Shown one piece after another: positions 23,811 through 36,230 of a stretch of 64,000 nt of DNA. The position numbers and the translations under genes are program-made. Each line of letters opens with the position of its first letter. The stretch's first letter is position 1. This stretch comes from Isoetes taiwanensis (lineage: Eukaryota; Streptophyta; Lycopodiopsida; Isoetales; Isoetaceae): NCBI GenBank assembly GCA_021234155.1, contig JAJEKV010000131.1, forward strand, positions 928,774 through 992,773, given 5' to 3'. The notes beneath the pieces were generated by a model that worked only from the letters and a program-made list of their open reading frames with translations, did not search any database and was not told the DNA's origin.

Positions 23811-24069
23811 CTGAAAAGAAGAGACGGATCTAATAAAGTGCATGTATGTAAAATATCTACAGGAATTGGCACAGTGAACAATAATTGATAAAATTCTGCT
23901 AAGCTGTCTGTCTACTCTCACCGATTCCCTCTGTCTACTCTCACCCCTGCAGGTAATCGGTTCTCAATGACCCCTTTTCATAAAAAATTGTATTTTCGTT
24001 TCTTCCTGTATGCAAAAGATCTTATTGATCATAAGTTTTTGTACATTTCTTAGGCATGTTATACTGAAT

Positions 24070-27030
24070 TCAATGGTAAACCTGTGCAGATGCATAATAT
24101 TCACTTTCCTTGAATACGGGCCTCAGATATGAACTGTAGAGGGATACAAACAAGATGCCCTTCCACGCCTTCTATATCGCTCAAATTTTCTCCATTTCTT
24201 TGTATGGCTGTAATTGGCGCAATACCCAAATCGGTCGTTATTTCAGCTACTTTTTCTTTCTGCATTGCAATGGCAAGATGAGAATGTTTCTACAAAATAA
24301 CAAATACATTTAGCCTCCAGCATCTCAATTGTAGAAGACACATCAGAATCTAACCTCGAATGTATGTGATCATTTGGTAAGCAGCTGAAAACGGCATCGT
24401 ATATAGCAGTATTCATCTGCAACAAGGAAAATAATTCAGCAGCTGGAGAAACAAGACAAACCCCTGAAACCCCAAATCAAGTTTTCATACCTGAGCCCGA
24501 TACATCCACACATCCTTATATGTGGTATCAGATATAGGATCCATCACACTATCCACCTGTTCATCCCAACATGCACCATATTTAGACATAATGAAGGTGG
24601 AAACAAACTCTTTATACATCTAAATCGATGAACTTTTTCTAGCGAACATTCCGGCTGGCACTCACGGACAAGTTCGGCAGGGAAACGCGAAATAATAATA
24701 CATATTATATTTCATCATCCTGAAGTACGAAAATCCCAAGCCAAATGCCAACCTTGTGCAAAAAAATGGGACGTCCACATAAAAAGGACCCTTCTAACCA
24801 GTTTAGTCAAGTCAGTATGACATTAGTGAACAGGAAAATGCTTCATTAAGAAGTCGTTTTCTGGGCACAGTATAAAGAACTTTAACCATAAACAAACTAG
24901 ACATTATAATAACACTTTGCAACCACGAAACTAAATTGGATACCTGAGATTTTCTTAGCCCAAGTTGTTGAGCCCATAAAGACAACCTCAGACTCTGTGC
25001 AAATCTTGCAGCTTTCCAGAGTTTGCCATTCATTATAGACTCGACAAATTCAACATCCTCTAGCATAACAGCAATCTGCAAGGAAGTAGAATGAATGTTA
25101 CTCTTCATTGCCATTAAAATAGTTTCAATTATAAGATCCCTTCGCCAATTTTGGCTTGAATGAACATTACTCTTCATTGCCATTAAAATGGTTTCAATTA
25201 TAAGATCTCTTCGCCAATTGGGCTGCATGCTAAATGTCAAATTAGTGCTCAATAAGTGCAATGTTTCATGACAGTTTGGGCAGCTATAGACCTACACTAT
25301 TTAACCTCTGTTGAGAAGACAGGGAGTCTTACACACTCTTGCAAGAAATTGCAAGAAATTGACCATTGCACAGTTCTCCAAACCTTGACGCTGGTATGTG
25401 ATACATGGATTGGCCAGTGGGCAAGGATTTGTCCAGTATCCCCAGCCCCAAGATGTTTAAGTGGAGAAAAACAACAAACCACTCTTTATCAACCAATCAC
25501 AAAAATCATTATGCTTTCATTGCCCATTGTTATACCTGAGCCTGCCTATAAGCAACCTCAGAGTCCCTAGAGCCTAACAAGCTTCTGTCATTTATATTTG
25601 CTGAACCAAGTAGGACGGCCTTATCATCTATAATCATGATCTTGCTATGTACATAACCAAGTAGTAAGTAAAGCAAAACATTAGTTAACCAATTCAAAGA
25701 CCGTTGTAGCAAGAAACTTGTTTTCTCGTGATACTTGGCTTTGTAGCTAAAGGCCATTTTCTGAAAGTGTTCCATAACCATGAGGCCATAAAACGATATA
25801 TAATTCTCACCAGAGCCAAGTTCGATGAAGCGTTGAAGAATGGAAGCATTGCCCCTACAAATGGTGCGATATTGCCATTGCAATATTGCCCTAAGCGATC
25901 AAAGACACGTGATCGCCTACTCCTCCACCATCCAATACAATAAAATTAAGGGAGACAGTCTTTATTGTTCTCAAATTCAAATCTAAATAATCGCACTTGC
26001 ATATAACACCGAAATCCGGGTAATAGAGGCAAAACAATGATAACCCCAAAGACGATCTTCTTTATAAGCACGAACTATCCGTGCATACAATGCTTGTAAG
26101 ACACGATTTTGTATAATTGCATCTCCATCAAGACCAGAAATAAAAAATTGATTCTGATACCAAAATTGAATGGTTAGAACTGCCCACAGCTTTACTGAAA
26201 AATGGAAGTTCTCTATGTAAATAAAAGTGTTCAGCTCTATCTATTAATGAACAGTAAGCTGAATGAATGTTGGTTTCTTCAAGCTGGCTGGTACCTACAG
26301 ACCATTGTCCGACACTTCAAATGACCTGTTAAAAAATTCCTTCATGAGAAAAGTTCTGGTCATGAAAATTTTTGTGTACAAACACAATTTCTAAGTTTAA
26401 TAGTCCCTGAAAGAACCTTCTAGTTAAGACTATAACATCTGTTGGTTTCGGCAGTTCCTAGACCAATTGATCATACATCATAGATTGTGGTGATGGGACC
26501 AAAGTAGCATATGAGATGGATATCAGCCACAAACATGCCATAACTCAGTTTGTAGCGCTTGCCTCACAAGCAAGCGGTCAATTATCATTGCCCATTTCTT
26601 CACGAATATTTACTTTAGTGGCTGAAGATGTGCCTAAGAAAAAAAAGGGTATTCTGCCAATAACAGCGTAGATTGTTTAAAGATACCTGGCATTGGCATT
26701 TCACACGAGGGCCGCACTGCCCAAGTTTAATTTTTCTGCCTCTCAACATCCCACCATTCTTTGGTGTGTCCGAGGCTGCCATTGGAATATCCAATCCATT
26801 TCCAAGCTAAATGCATGTCCTCTGTTTCTTTAGAAGTTCATTCTTCATTTCCCACAAAATTACGCATTTGCATATCTAGGTTATCATCTGTATCACCAGG
26901 AGGCAACAAGGGCAATGTATCTGAGTGGAACATGCTCCCAGACTTGGTTCTCTCGCCAAGTATTATGTTGCAAGACTGTAAGTTGTGTGAGTTGTACTGG
27001 TTAAAAATGGAATCAATGATTGAGAACACG
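24070..27030 (-). pseudogene. Phospholipase D zeta (PX/PH-PLD), C-terminal exons, disrupted
   Basis: Exons on the minus strand, in order: 26,838-26,960 (SDTLPLLPPGDTDDN); 26,687-26,770 (EWWDVERQ..CGPRVKCQCQ); about 26,210-26,325 (SVGQWSVGTSQLEETNIHSA); about 25,980-26,153 (NQFFISGLDGDAIIQNRVLQ); 25,560-25,900 (ILQWQYRTICRGNAS, then the second HKD motif VHSKIMIIDD and NDRSLLGSRDSE); 24,944-25,075 (EDVEFVESIMNGK, LRLSLWAQQLGLR); 24,491-24,556; 24,354-24,416 (NTAIYDAVFSCLPNDHIHSR); 24,070-24,260 (ending ESEYYASAQVYH and stop). Introns keep GT..AG. Lesions: TGA in place of a conserved Arg at 26,317-26,319, plus frame shifts in at least four exons. The N-terminal PX/PH part and first HKD are absent. 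PLD-zeta hydrolyses phosphatidylcholine to phosphatidic acid; this copy cannot. Confidence 0.85.
25091..25219. repeat. Tandem duplication (about 66 bp) inside a PLD-zeta intron
   Basis: Two adjacent units, each containing ctcttcattgccattaaaat and ataagatc.cttcgccaatt, at about 25,091-25,150 and 25,157-25,219, a few differences apart. Confidence 0.85.
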
Positions 27031-27059
27031 GCAATGCCTTAGCCTGCCTTGAACTTGCA

Positions 27060-27540
27060 GAACAGATCAACCTCATTTGATGTAGAATAGATATTCTTTG
27101 CCTCTTGAACGAGCTGTAACAAGAGCTCTATCGGAAACTTTAGAAAACTAAAGCCACCTCCAAGAGCTATTTCCTGGCCTTTCTCTAGCTTCCATGGCCA
27201 TTCTCATGAACTAGTTTCCACAGAGCGACCTTGAGCACAGCAGAAGAAAGAAACCGGCTTCAATAAATGAGACGTCGACCAGGTGACCGCCATTTACAGG
27301 AAATCGGAGGTTTTTAGCAGTCACCAGCATATCCTAGGGATATTCTAGCATATACCTAGGATATGCCAAAAGCCCACATAAACACGGGTTTGCCCCCCTA
27401 GGGGCAACCCAAAAAGGGTGCACTCTAGAAATACTATTTAGTACATGCACACGAACGGCGGCCAAACCATAGCTAAACCATTGAAAAAAAAATAGAAAAA
27501 CATAAAAGAAACCTCCTGTTATTTTGCTAGATATTTTAAA
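27060..27540. other. Spacer left of duplication copy 2
   Basis: No gene seen. It contains a 12-bp-arm inverted repeat (gcatatcctagg / cctaggatatgc, about 27,327-27,367) and then AT-rich sequence up to the duplication edge. Confidence 0.4.
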
Positions 27541-30500
27541 ATGTAGTTATAATTTTCCTTCTACTTGAGATGTATTTTCCTTTTACATTAGAATTTTCCT
27601 TTGTAAGACCAATGGTCTAGGGTTGAACTTTTGGAATAGTAGAGGCATCTTAGAATATTCTTATTACACCAGCAGGACAGAAGGCCTCGCACACCGGATA
27701 AGACTTACTTTACAAATAGCGTAACAGAACAGTAGGGTACCATTGTTGATGCCAATGCCTACATAATCTTTGCCATTTTTTGTGGTATGAAATAAGTATG
27801 CAACACAATATCCTAATACGCAAAGCGGGTGACAACTCATTAAGAGAAGAAAATAACCCACAGAAAAAATAGTTGCCCGTGACATGGAGTTGAAAGCAGA
27901 TGTTCAAATCCCTGTAGTTTGGAGTTGAAACTTGCTCAGATTCAATGCATGCTTGCGAAACAATCATGTATCCTTTGCATTAGTGTGCTTCAAGGAGGCC
28001 TGCATATTAGATATTTTTCGAGTAGATCAATAGCAAAGCTTTTAGGCACGAAGATAAATGATATTTTGCTAGAACATATATGTGAAGCGTCATCTCCCAA
28101 AATTGGCTCATGATTGCATATGTTAAATTGCAAAAAGTCCACTTACTTTTTCCACTAAGACTTGGTATTGTAGCAATATTTTGCTACCTCCATGCATGTG
28201 AATTCTACAATTGATACTGGTAAAATATCTATGTGATGGAAGTCAGATACCAAATGGCCTATGCAAAGTTAGCACATTTCAAACCTAGAGCCTGTATTAT
28301 TTTTTTTGGGCCTTTGGATTGTGGCATAATTCATGGAATATTCCCTCTCCACGCATCTTGTTCGCCCTTGTGAAGTCTTTCTGGGGTCAAACTGGCCTCT
28401 GTTGACTTGATTTTAAAGGGGGCGCTTCAAGACCACACACCATGGGTTAAGATAGTATAGAAGCATACTGGTATAATATAGTACAGTACAAATAATACAA
28501 TACACTATTGCACAACTCAAATATAGCAGTGGCATTCCAATATGATATGAGCCTCGAGAATGAAACCCCAGTTCCAATCCAATGCTGAGGGCTTACCTGG
28601 AAATTTCGGCCCGTAAAGGATGTACAATAACTTGGCCACGCTCGCCTTTGTCGCTAATTGTCCGTAAGTCCAGAATCACAAATAGGAAGGCATGTATCCA
28701 AAAAAAAATGACTAAGGCCCAGATTCCACAAGGTCGGCAGATTTTAATCTTGCTTGCAACAAATACCAAAGTCGTTTGATCCAAAGTGCCTAATCAGCAT
28801 TCCACGTGGTTGAAGGTAGTTTTCGGATTGAAGCTTTCTCAAATTTAGGTGGCAACTTTTCTGCGGCCCATCTTAGGGCAACATGGTCATAAAAATCCTC
28901 TTAACCGACTCCACCTCGTAAATTTCCACCTGCAGTTGGAATCCCAATTGTTGCATCTACCCGACCATCTCACGGCAACATCCCCGTCACAAAAAATCCT
29001 AGTAACCGACTCCACCTCGTGAATTTTACCCCCAGTGGGAATCCCAACAACGGCCAATTGCTTATTTGTTGCCCATTTGTCCTCAACTCCGCCCAGTGGA
29101 ATGGGCCTTACTTGTTTTCCCCGGACAACTATCCGCGCTTAAAAAATTCCACCTTCTCCTTGCACTTTCCCGCAATGCATGCAGCTAGCAAGTCCGGTTA
29201 CCACGAATCAAGGCTGCTCTAAACCTCCAAGACGAAAATAAATCAAAGAGGTTATAGCCAAAGACTCAACAATTTCCTTACATGAAAATCGTCTCCGCCA
29301 TCCCGACCGCACCGCTCATTCCGTGACCATCTCTTTAATGTATCGGGGCGCATGGATCGCCTCGGTAGACAAAGCGTGGATAGACAAACTCTGTCAAATT
29401 TAAGGATTTAGCCTCATCGGGTCTTATATGCAAAGGGAAGACCATCCGACTCTGTTTATGCCAAAACAAATTTGATTTTTGTGCTATCTCTTGCCATATT
29501 CTCTAGAATTAGATTCAAAAATCGCCCGTAATTAGTTGGTTTTTATGCTTGCTAAAGACAAAGAGCAAAGTTTGGGGCAAAGTATAGAGGATTACCACCA
29601 CGAGAATTAAACCCCGATGTCGCCTTATTGTCTTAGCTATTACAGATAGCAACTCACCGTGGTTTTTCCTAGCTCGGATCCTAAGGATCACCCTCACACA
29701 AACCATAGTTTTAGTGTTCATGGACAACTTTAATGATCTTTGCAAATGAAGTTTTACAATCTTTTCATGCACAAAACATAGATAAACGGTCCAAGTTTGT
29801 TCTTCCAAAAGAAATCAAATCATTGGTCGCAACAAGACTATAAGTGATTTTCCTTCACAAAGAAAGCAAAAAGGTGCCTTTGAGCTCACCACAATGAACA
29901 ACTCACTTCAATTTTCATGGTCACCGATGGATTTTGGGGACTATCCACATCCACAAGAATAAATAAGAACTTAAAGGCTCACCTCAAAGCTATAAAAAGG
30001 AGGTTTGGCATTGAATGTGGTTGGAATTGAAGATGTCAAGTCGCTCCCATCAAGACGTAGAGACTTCAAAAAATGCTTTGTGGTGTCTATCCGGATGCCC
30101 TCTCTCGCTCTTCAAGTGCCATGCTTTCTTTACTCGATGTAGCAAAGATGAAACAATTGGCATGAAACAAAATGCGTGTAAAGCGTGAAACAAGTGGGTC
30201 GCTTTTTGTGCCTTATACACAATTCTCCGCTTTGAACATTCACCGCCTATAAACATGCAAGGTTCATTTTCAAGCACATAACACTAGCTCAAGTCATAAA
30301 CTTGCAAGGCTTTCCGAGTAAATTATGTTCAAGAAGTTGGAATTATAGTGGTATATGTGACTCTCATGAGCGGACAATAAGAACAAATTCCCGCATCCAT
30401 AAAAGTGATGAAGCTCTATATGTCTAATTGCTCACATAAGAAAAAAAAAGAACACGTTTTTGAAACATGGCTAGATTGTGTATATACAATCAATGATTTG

Positions 30501-32185
30501 TCACTAGTGTTTAGGCATCGATTCACTGCCTTATTTTGTATGGGTAAATTCATTGCCAAATGTATATCAATGCTGTTTTATTGCGTTTGTGGATGTTGTT
30601 GGATGATTTGTAGTAAAAAGATACATATATAAAAATGAGCTAGCTACTACAGATATGATTTTGAGAGTGGCTAATGATTGCACAAAAAGGAATTGTGTTA
30701 CTGTGTACCTTGAGAGGGGCCTAGACAATCCTCGAGTCTGGTTGGACGGGTAAATGTGTCCATGATCATATTTGCAGACTTGGTTTAGGCAAATATACAT
30801 CCACATTGAGGCTAGTATATGACAATGTAAAGATTTGTAAGAAGCAAGCAAAGTCTTCAAAGAGATGGTTTGAGAGAAGCTTATGATCAACTTGCTAATC
30901 TTATACCCTTAAACTTTTCACTTAAATGCTCGGCAAGGTGCAAAGGCCTTTAGACCGCATGATTACCGCATGCTTTTAACTCATCATCTATCGCCACTCT
31001 CCTTAAAAGACATATGATAACCGGGTTCATGCGACCATTGCAAAGAAAGTGCGTGGATCTACGCCCAATGCTGCCTTAACCTTATAATATGAATGTTATG
31101 TTAGAACGAGAATATTCACATGTAAGAAACTCAAATATTTGCAATGGGCTCCACCGCTTATCTAGGTTCCATCCTTGTAACTCGTAATGATCCATTCATT
31201 CCGGGTCGTGAACCGCCATGCACGATGTTTTTATGTGAAGTTTGTCCCACCAAAACGCTAATGCACTTACCTCTAGCAAATAGGAACTAAGTATGCCTTA
31301 CGTAGAAAATGATTCGACGCTTACAGCTTAACTGGCCACAACAATAAAGCCTAATAACACAATACATTTCATGGAGCAAATGCACAATACAAAAGCATTT
31401 TATGAAATGGACTTGCTTTCTATAACAGTTTATGTGGGACAACTAATGATCCCCTGTGATCAATGTGGGCTCCAGGACCTCGCAACATACAGTCAAAAAC
31501 TCAAGGCTCGCTTAAAAATAATTGCAGCAGGCTGAGCATAAGCCATGTAAATGAGAGTTCAATATAGGCGAACCTTCAGAGCGTAGATCAATATGGTAGA
31601 TGCCTAAATCCAAAACTTGAAATGTTGAGGAACCCATTCACGCAATCATTGGAAAAAAGGCCACTATGGATCTGGGCCCAATGCTCCAGATCCTTGAATA
31701 TCAATGGCTGTGGAAATCCAATGTTAGAGACGAAAACATTTGCAACTGTGCTCCATCAATCAAGCATATAACAAAATGCACCTCCTAAGAGCTTTAAACA
31801 GTTGAAACTACTGAAACAACATAAAGGAGAATCTCAACAGAAATGCAAAAGGTGACCTGCAAAAATGAACCCCAGAATGATTTAAGAAAACTGCTCTCAC
31901 TTATCTTTAAATCGTCTTAGATGCTCTCACTTATCTACAAGAATTCTTTAAATCAACTTAGATGCTCCGATTCAAATCCTTGTACTTCCTGCAGTCTGTA
32001 TTAAATTATCCAAGCATTTAAATCAAGCTTTAAACTGAACTAGACAACTGTTAGCAACTTTGGTTTGCTTAGTTGAACAGCGACCAATTTAGCAACTCTC
32101 ATTGTGCAGCTTATAAATAGCACTATAAATCCGAAATGAATATGTAATAATTCATCACATCTATAAAACATTTGCCTGATATACA

Positions 32186-32418
32186 ATCATGAGTGAATTC
32201 AATAATACTCAGAATCATTCATGTTCAATACAGCTAATTCCTAGCTTGAACACAAGCAAGTATTTGGCTCCTCATTTGGGTGTGCGCTTTACTACTGACT
32301 ATTGGAGTTGGGGAGCGATACATTCTTTTCTCTTTTACAGTCTGAGATCTTTTTTCTCCACTCCACTCACGGTTCCAATCCAAAGACTTCATGAAGTAGA
32401 GAATTTCCTGCATACATT
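32186..32418 (-). pseudogene. Partial tandem copy of the IFRD 3' end (copy 2)
   Basis: Same arrangement as at 8,041-8,273: a diverged repeat of the 3' end of the gene lies directly downstream of its stop. The minus-strand frame (32,234-32,440) keeps KEKRMYRSP and SKAHTQMRSQ and stops after ACVQARN. It is nearly identical to the copy-1 remnant. Confidence 0.75.
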
Positions 32419-32430
32419 CATGAGTGTATA

Positions 32431-33849
32431 TCAATAACACTCACAATCGTTCATGTTAAATACAGCTTGATTCCTAGCTTGAACACAGGCACGTCTTTGG
32501 CTCCTCATTTGGGTGTGTGCTTTACTGTCTTTCGAATTTGGAGAGCGATACATTCTTTTCTCTTTCGCAGTGAGAGATCTTTGTTTCTCCACTCGTGGTT
32601 CATACCCAAAGATTTCATGAAGCAGAGGGTTTTCCTGCATATGCTTCTGAAACCCCTCTGCAAGAAAATGCTTCAAGGCATTAAACTGAACTGATTGTGA
32701 CCATGTGTTCACTCTCATCACATCACCATATCTGAGCTTCAGAGATATTTCAGGGCAGACACTGTCCTCTATGCTAGATAACACTTCTCGAAATAAGCCG
32801 CGCTGTAGTGATCTTTCTTTTCTTGATCGTCCTTGCCTTCCAGAATCAATTGACAAAAATCTTATTTGTTCAATCAAATGCTCCTCCATGTTGTCAAAGG
32901 CCAACTTATTGCTTGCAGGAAAATAAGAATCTGAATCTAAAGACTCTCCATCATCAAAAGAACTTGATGTAATCACCTCCTTAGCATAAGGTTTGCTGAT
33001 TTCACAAATTAAGGCAACTGCTTCGCCACAAACTTTTCTTAGAGGAGTGTCTACTGTGTCCAGCAAGGATGATAGCACAGGGAGAGCACCATGCACATGA
33101 TAATTGATAACATGGGAGGGCAAAGTAGACAAAAGTAGTGACCAACCAGATACAGCTGCAGCCTTAAGAGCTGGTGATGGTTTGCTGATTCCGAGGGACT
33201 GGTCTGCATCCATGTTCCCTTCATGCTTACTAATGTCCATAAATATTTCCATGGACTTTTCAGTTGCTGCAACGTCTTGAGCTGCAACAAACGTCAATAT
33301 CGCCAAGCATTCTACTGCAGATATGCGCGAATCCTGAACCAAACCAAGCTTTGCAACGCGAACAAGATGTGCATATCCCTCATCCAACAAATGTTGTGCA
33401 ATATTCCCAGACCCTACAGTCAATGCTAACAACCCAAGAGCTCTGGCTGCTAAGCATACTTCCGAGGATAATTCACGCCTTAAACAACATAAGCATTGGT
33501 GCGAAAGTGTTTCATATCTTGATTCTACAAATTCAAGCATTATATCTGCGGAAAATGCACTTACAAGTCCTTTCAAGCCTGCTACTCGAGTACTAGACCT
33601 TTTCTCATACAAATCGTCCACAAACTTCTCAAGAATTTTCCCATCATCTTGTTGCACCTCAATCTCTTGTGCAATATCAGAATCATTATAAGATGTCGTA
33701 AAACTATCATCATCATCGTAATCGCCATGATTCTTTGAATTCTTACGATTGTTCTTAATCTTCCCCATCTGGCTCTGCAAATAAACCTCCAAAACAGTGA
33801 CTCGTGGAATGAAGGATTCACGTAATGCTCCTGCTGATATAGCCTCCAA
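32431..33849 (-). CDS. Interferon-related developmental regulator (IFRD) family protein, copy 2
   Basis: A 472-codon intact frame. It is nearly identical to copy 1 (about twenty amino-acid differences by eye, most of them in the first 60 residues; the last 200 residues differ at one position). The extra N-terminal residues (MEAISAGALRESF..) come from an earlier ATG that copy 1 lacks because of a short deletion; the likely shared start is MGKIKNN at 33,768. Domains are as in copy 1: acidic N-terminus, helical IFRD domain, IFRD C-terminal domain ending NMNDCECY. Both copies could be expressed. Confidence 0.88.
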   Translation of the reverse strand: MEAISAGALRESFIPRVTVLEVYLQSQMGKIKNNRKNSKNHGDYDDDDSFTTSYNDSDIAQEIEVQQDDGKILEKFVDDLYEKRSSTRVAGLKGLVSAFSADIMLEFVESRYETLSHQCLCCLRRELSSEVCLAARALGLLALTVGSGNIAQHLLDEGYAHLVRVAKLGLVQDSRISAVECLAILTFVAAQDVAATEKSMEIFMDISKHEGNMDADQSLGISKPSPALKAAAVSGWSLLLSTLPSHVINYHVHGALPVLSSLLDTVDTPLRKVCGEAVALICEISKPYAKEVITSSSFDDGESLDSDSYFPASNKLAFDNMEEHLIEQIRFLSIDSGRQGRSRKERSLQRGLFREVLSSIEDSVCPEISLKLRYGDVMRVNTWSQSVQFNALKHFLAEGFQKHMQENPLLHEIFGYEPRVEKQRSLTAKEKRMYRSPNSKDSKAHTQMRSQRRACVQARNQAVFNMNDCECY

Positions 33850-34522
33850 ACGCTGTATTGCTCCTCCTCCTTGCTTTCCGAAAATTAACGATGAATGAAT
33901 GGGCTCAGGTGGGTTTGTTATATCAGCGACCTTTTTCCTTTTCTATTTATACCTTTTCCTCTTTTTTTGCTACGCGTTACTAACCTATTTTTAGCTTTTC
34001 TAGTTACCCCCTTTTACCCTTTTTGTTACCCGAAAGACAAACTCTTAGGAGGTGGGTTAATAGAATATGCTGCTAGATATCGCTGGCTATGCCTTTTTAT
34101 GGCCGAGATTGAAAGGCAAGCAGGGCTAGGTGGCATGAGCAAGGGCCTCGGTTGACGTTGATTTGCGTGAGGGGTCATTAGGGCGCCATCGGACCCTTCA
34201 TGCGCGACTGGCGCTTTCTAGCCCCTACTTTCATACCTCTGCTATGCTTGCGGCACAAATATTTTGCCAAAGTCGATATGAAAGGGTTTCTGTGGTTCAT
34301 TTCTTTGATGCCTCTGTGCATTCTTTGATGCTTCTGTGCTTCCCTATGTTAATGCCTCTATGCACTCTTTTGCACAACATGACAACTAGGTCGCTGCTTT
34401 CACCTCCGGAATGGAAAATGGCTCAAGGATTCCGCTCAAGCAGTCAGCTCAGTTGCCATGTTGTGGCAGCCTAGAAGTGGGTGGCCGATTCCAGACCCAC
34501 TCTCATACCCCACCGGTCGCGG

Positions 34523-36230
34523 AGCCCCTGGAATCAGCTCCCCACTTTCCATGCCGCCATACATCTCGAAGAGGTCTTTCTACTTTAACTTCTTTTCCTG
34601 ATTATGACATAAGATCCTTGCTTCTTCACACATTTCTTCCTTTTTTTTCAAAACTCCAGGCATTGCTTTTCTTTCTCGCGTCATGAAATTTCAATGTGGA
34701 TGACAAGCAGTTTTGGAGTTGCTTGTAGTAATTCAAGTCTTGGGTTGACGTTGAATAAGGGGTGAAATTATATGTTTTTGCAATGATCTTAAGTAGTACT
34801 AGCAAGTGCTAGTTCCAGTAGAGTCCATATCACAAGGCCATGACAATATATGCAAGAACCACATTTTTTATCTTATCTATGTATATGATATATATACATG
34901 GCTTGTCTCCACTGGCATGTGTTCTATTGGTAAAATGGCCAACTCCACCCATTTCCAAACCTCTACCTTAGGAAACCTATTTCCAAAATATTAATGGTAT
35001 AAGCATATTAAAGGTATAAAAGTACCTGTCATGTGTATTTGGTAAAATGCCCAACTGCACCCATTTCCAAAACCTCTACCTTAAAAAACCTATTTTCAAA
35101 ATATCAAATGTATAAAAGTACCTGAAGAAACCGAAACCAAATGTCAAGATACCATGGTGCACCCTTGATTATTGTAGAAATCCGGCGTATGCCACTGACC
35201 ACAACTATAGAGTATAGATATTAAGAAATTGACAAAAGCATAAATGACATTAAATCCACCATAATGTGGCTAATTGAAAAAAATTAGAGGGCAAGTCACT
35301 TGCTTATAGAAATCCAAGGGGTCTGGATGTGATGTAGTGCTAGTCTAATATAGTATAGTGCAGGATGATGGAGTGGTTAAAGGTTAGAGTTTGATTGCTT
35401 TATTTTATGGCAATACAAAGATTCACTATTTACTCTAAACTTAACTAATAAACGTCTTAAAGTTGAATTATTAGTATCTCTTTCTTATGAATTTAATTGA
35501 ATTGATTTTTAGCGTCCACAGAGACCGATTGACCTATGGAATCCAATCAAGGAGTACAACAAACGGGTTCTCGAGGGAAAAAACCTTGGTAGTAATAGGC
35601 ACGCCGTGAAACTGTACAATGACAGATTGTGCTATATTTTCTCAGTGCAACATGTGGGAGCATAACTAGGTGCGCTCATCATCCTAGCAAATCCACTGAA
35701 GGCGTCTCCAACGGCAAATGGAGCAGCTAGTTAGGCGGGATCAAGTCAGCATAGCAGACACGGATGTGGGTGAATGTCGGGCAGTTTTGAAGATCATGGC
35801 ATTCATCAATGATGCCCTGTACATTATCAATTCAGAGGCAATGTGCACCTGTACGTATTGGCTATCAATTTGCGAATGTGCATGGAGGTAGCATTGTGGG
35901 TCCATATAAGCATGGGATTGTTTTGGTGTTGATAATGTGTTGTTTTAACATGCTCTAAGGCATCAACATCTCAAAGCTTGCTGAGAAAGCAAGCATCAAG
36001 GTACTATTGCAAGTGATGGTTATGGAATTTATAGTATTGAAATGCATCTACATGCATTAGCCATGATTTCAGACTTGTTATATCTAACCGTAAATTTCCA
36101 AATAGAAATGCATCATATATCGGTTAAATATTAAATCAATTGATACAAATATTGCTTTAATTAATTCTAGTTAGACGGGCCAAAGAAACTCAGTTACAGA
36201 ACATGAAATAAATGCATATGTCTAGTCATG
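34523..36230. other. No recognised gene
   Basis: About 1.7 kb, AT-rich, without coding similarity. It contains the tandem repeat listed next. Confidence 0.45.
34929..35123. repeat. Imperfect tandem duplication, about 110 and 84 bp
   Basis: ggtaaaatg.ccaact.caccca and aaaacctctaccttaggaaacctat-like phrases are repeated at 34,929-35,038 and 35,040-35,123. Both units end in tataaaagtacctg. Confidence 0.85.

Larger units (their letters stand above)
27541..34522. repeat. Segmental duplication, copy 2 (with IFRD gene)
   Basis: Direct-orientation partner of 3,768-10,190. It is longer because of insertions, e.g. about 31,940-32,060 and about 34,030-34,230. It lacks about 190 bases present near 5,105-5,295 in copy 1. 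From about 28.6 to 31.25 kb it is much more divergent than elsewhere, with many small indels (see findings). The 27,541-32,185 part holds no recognisable gene. Confidence 0.9.
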
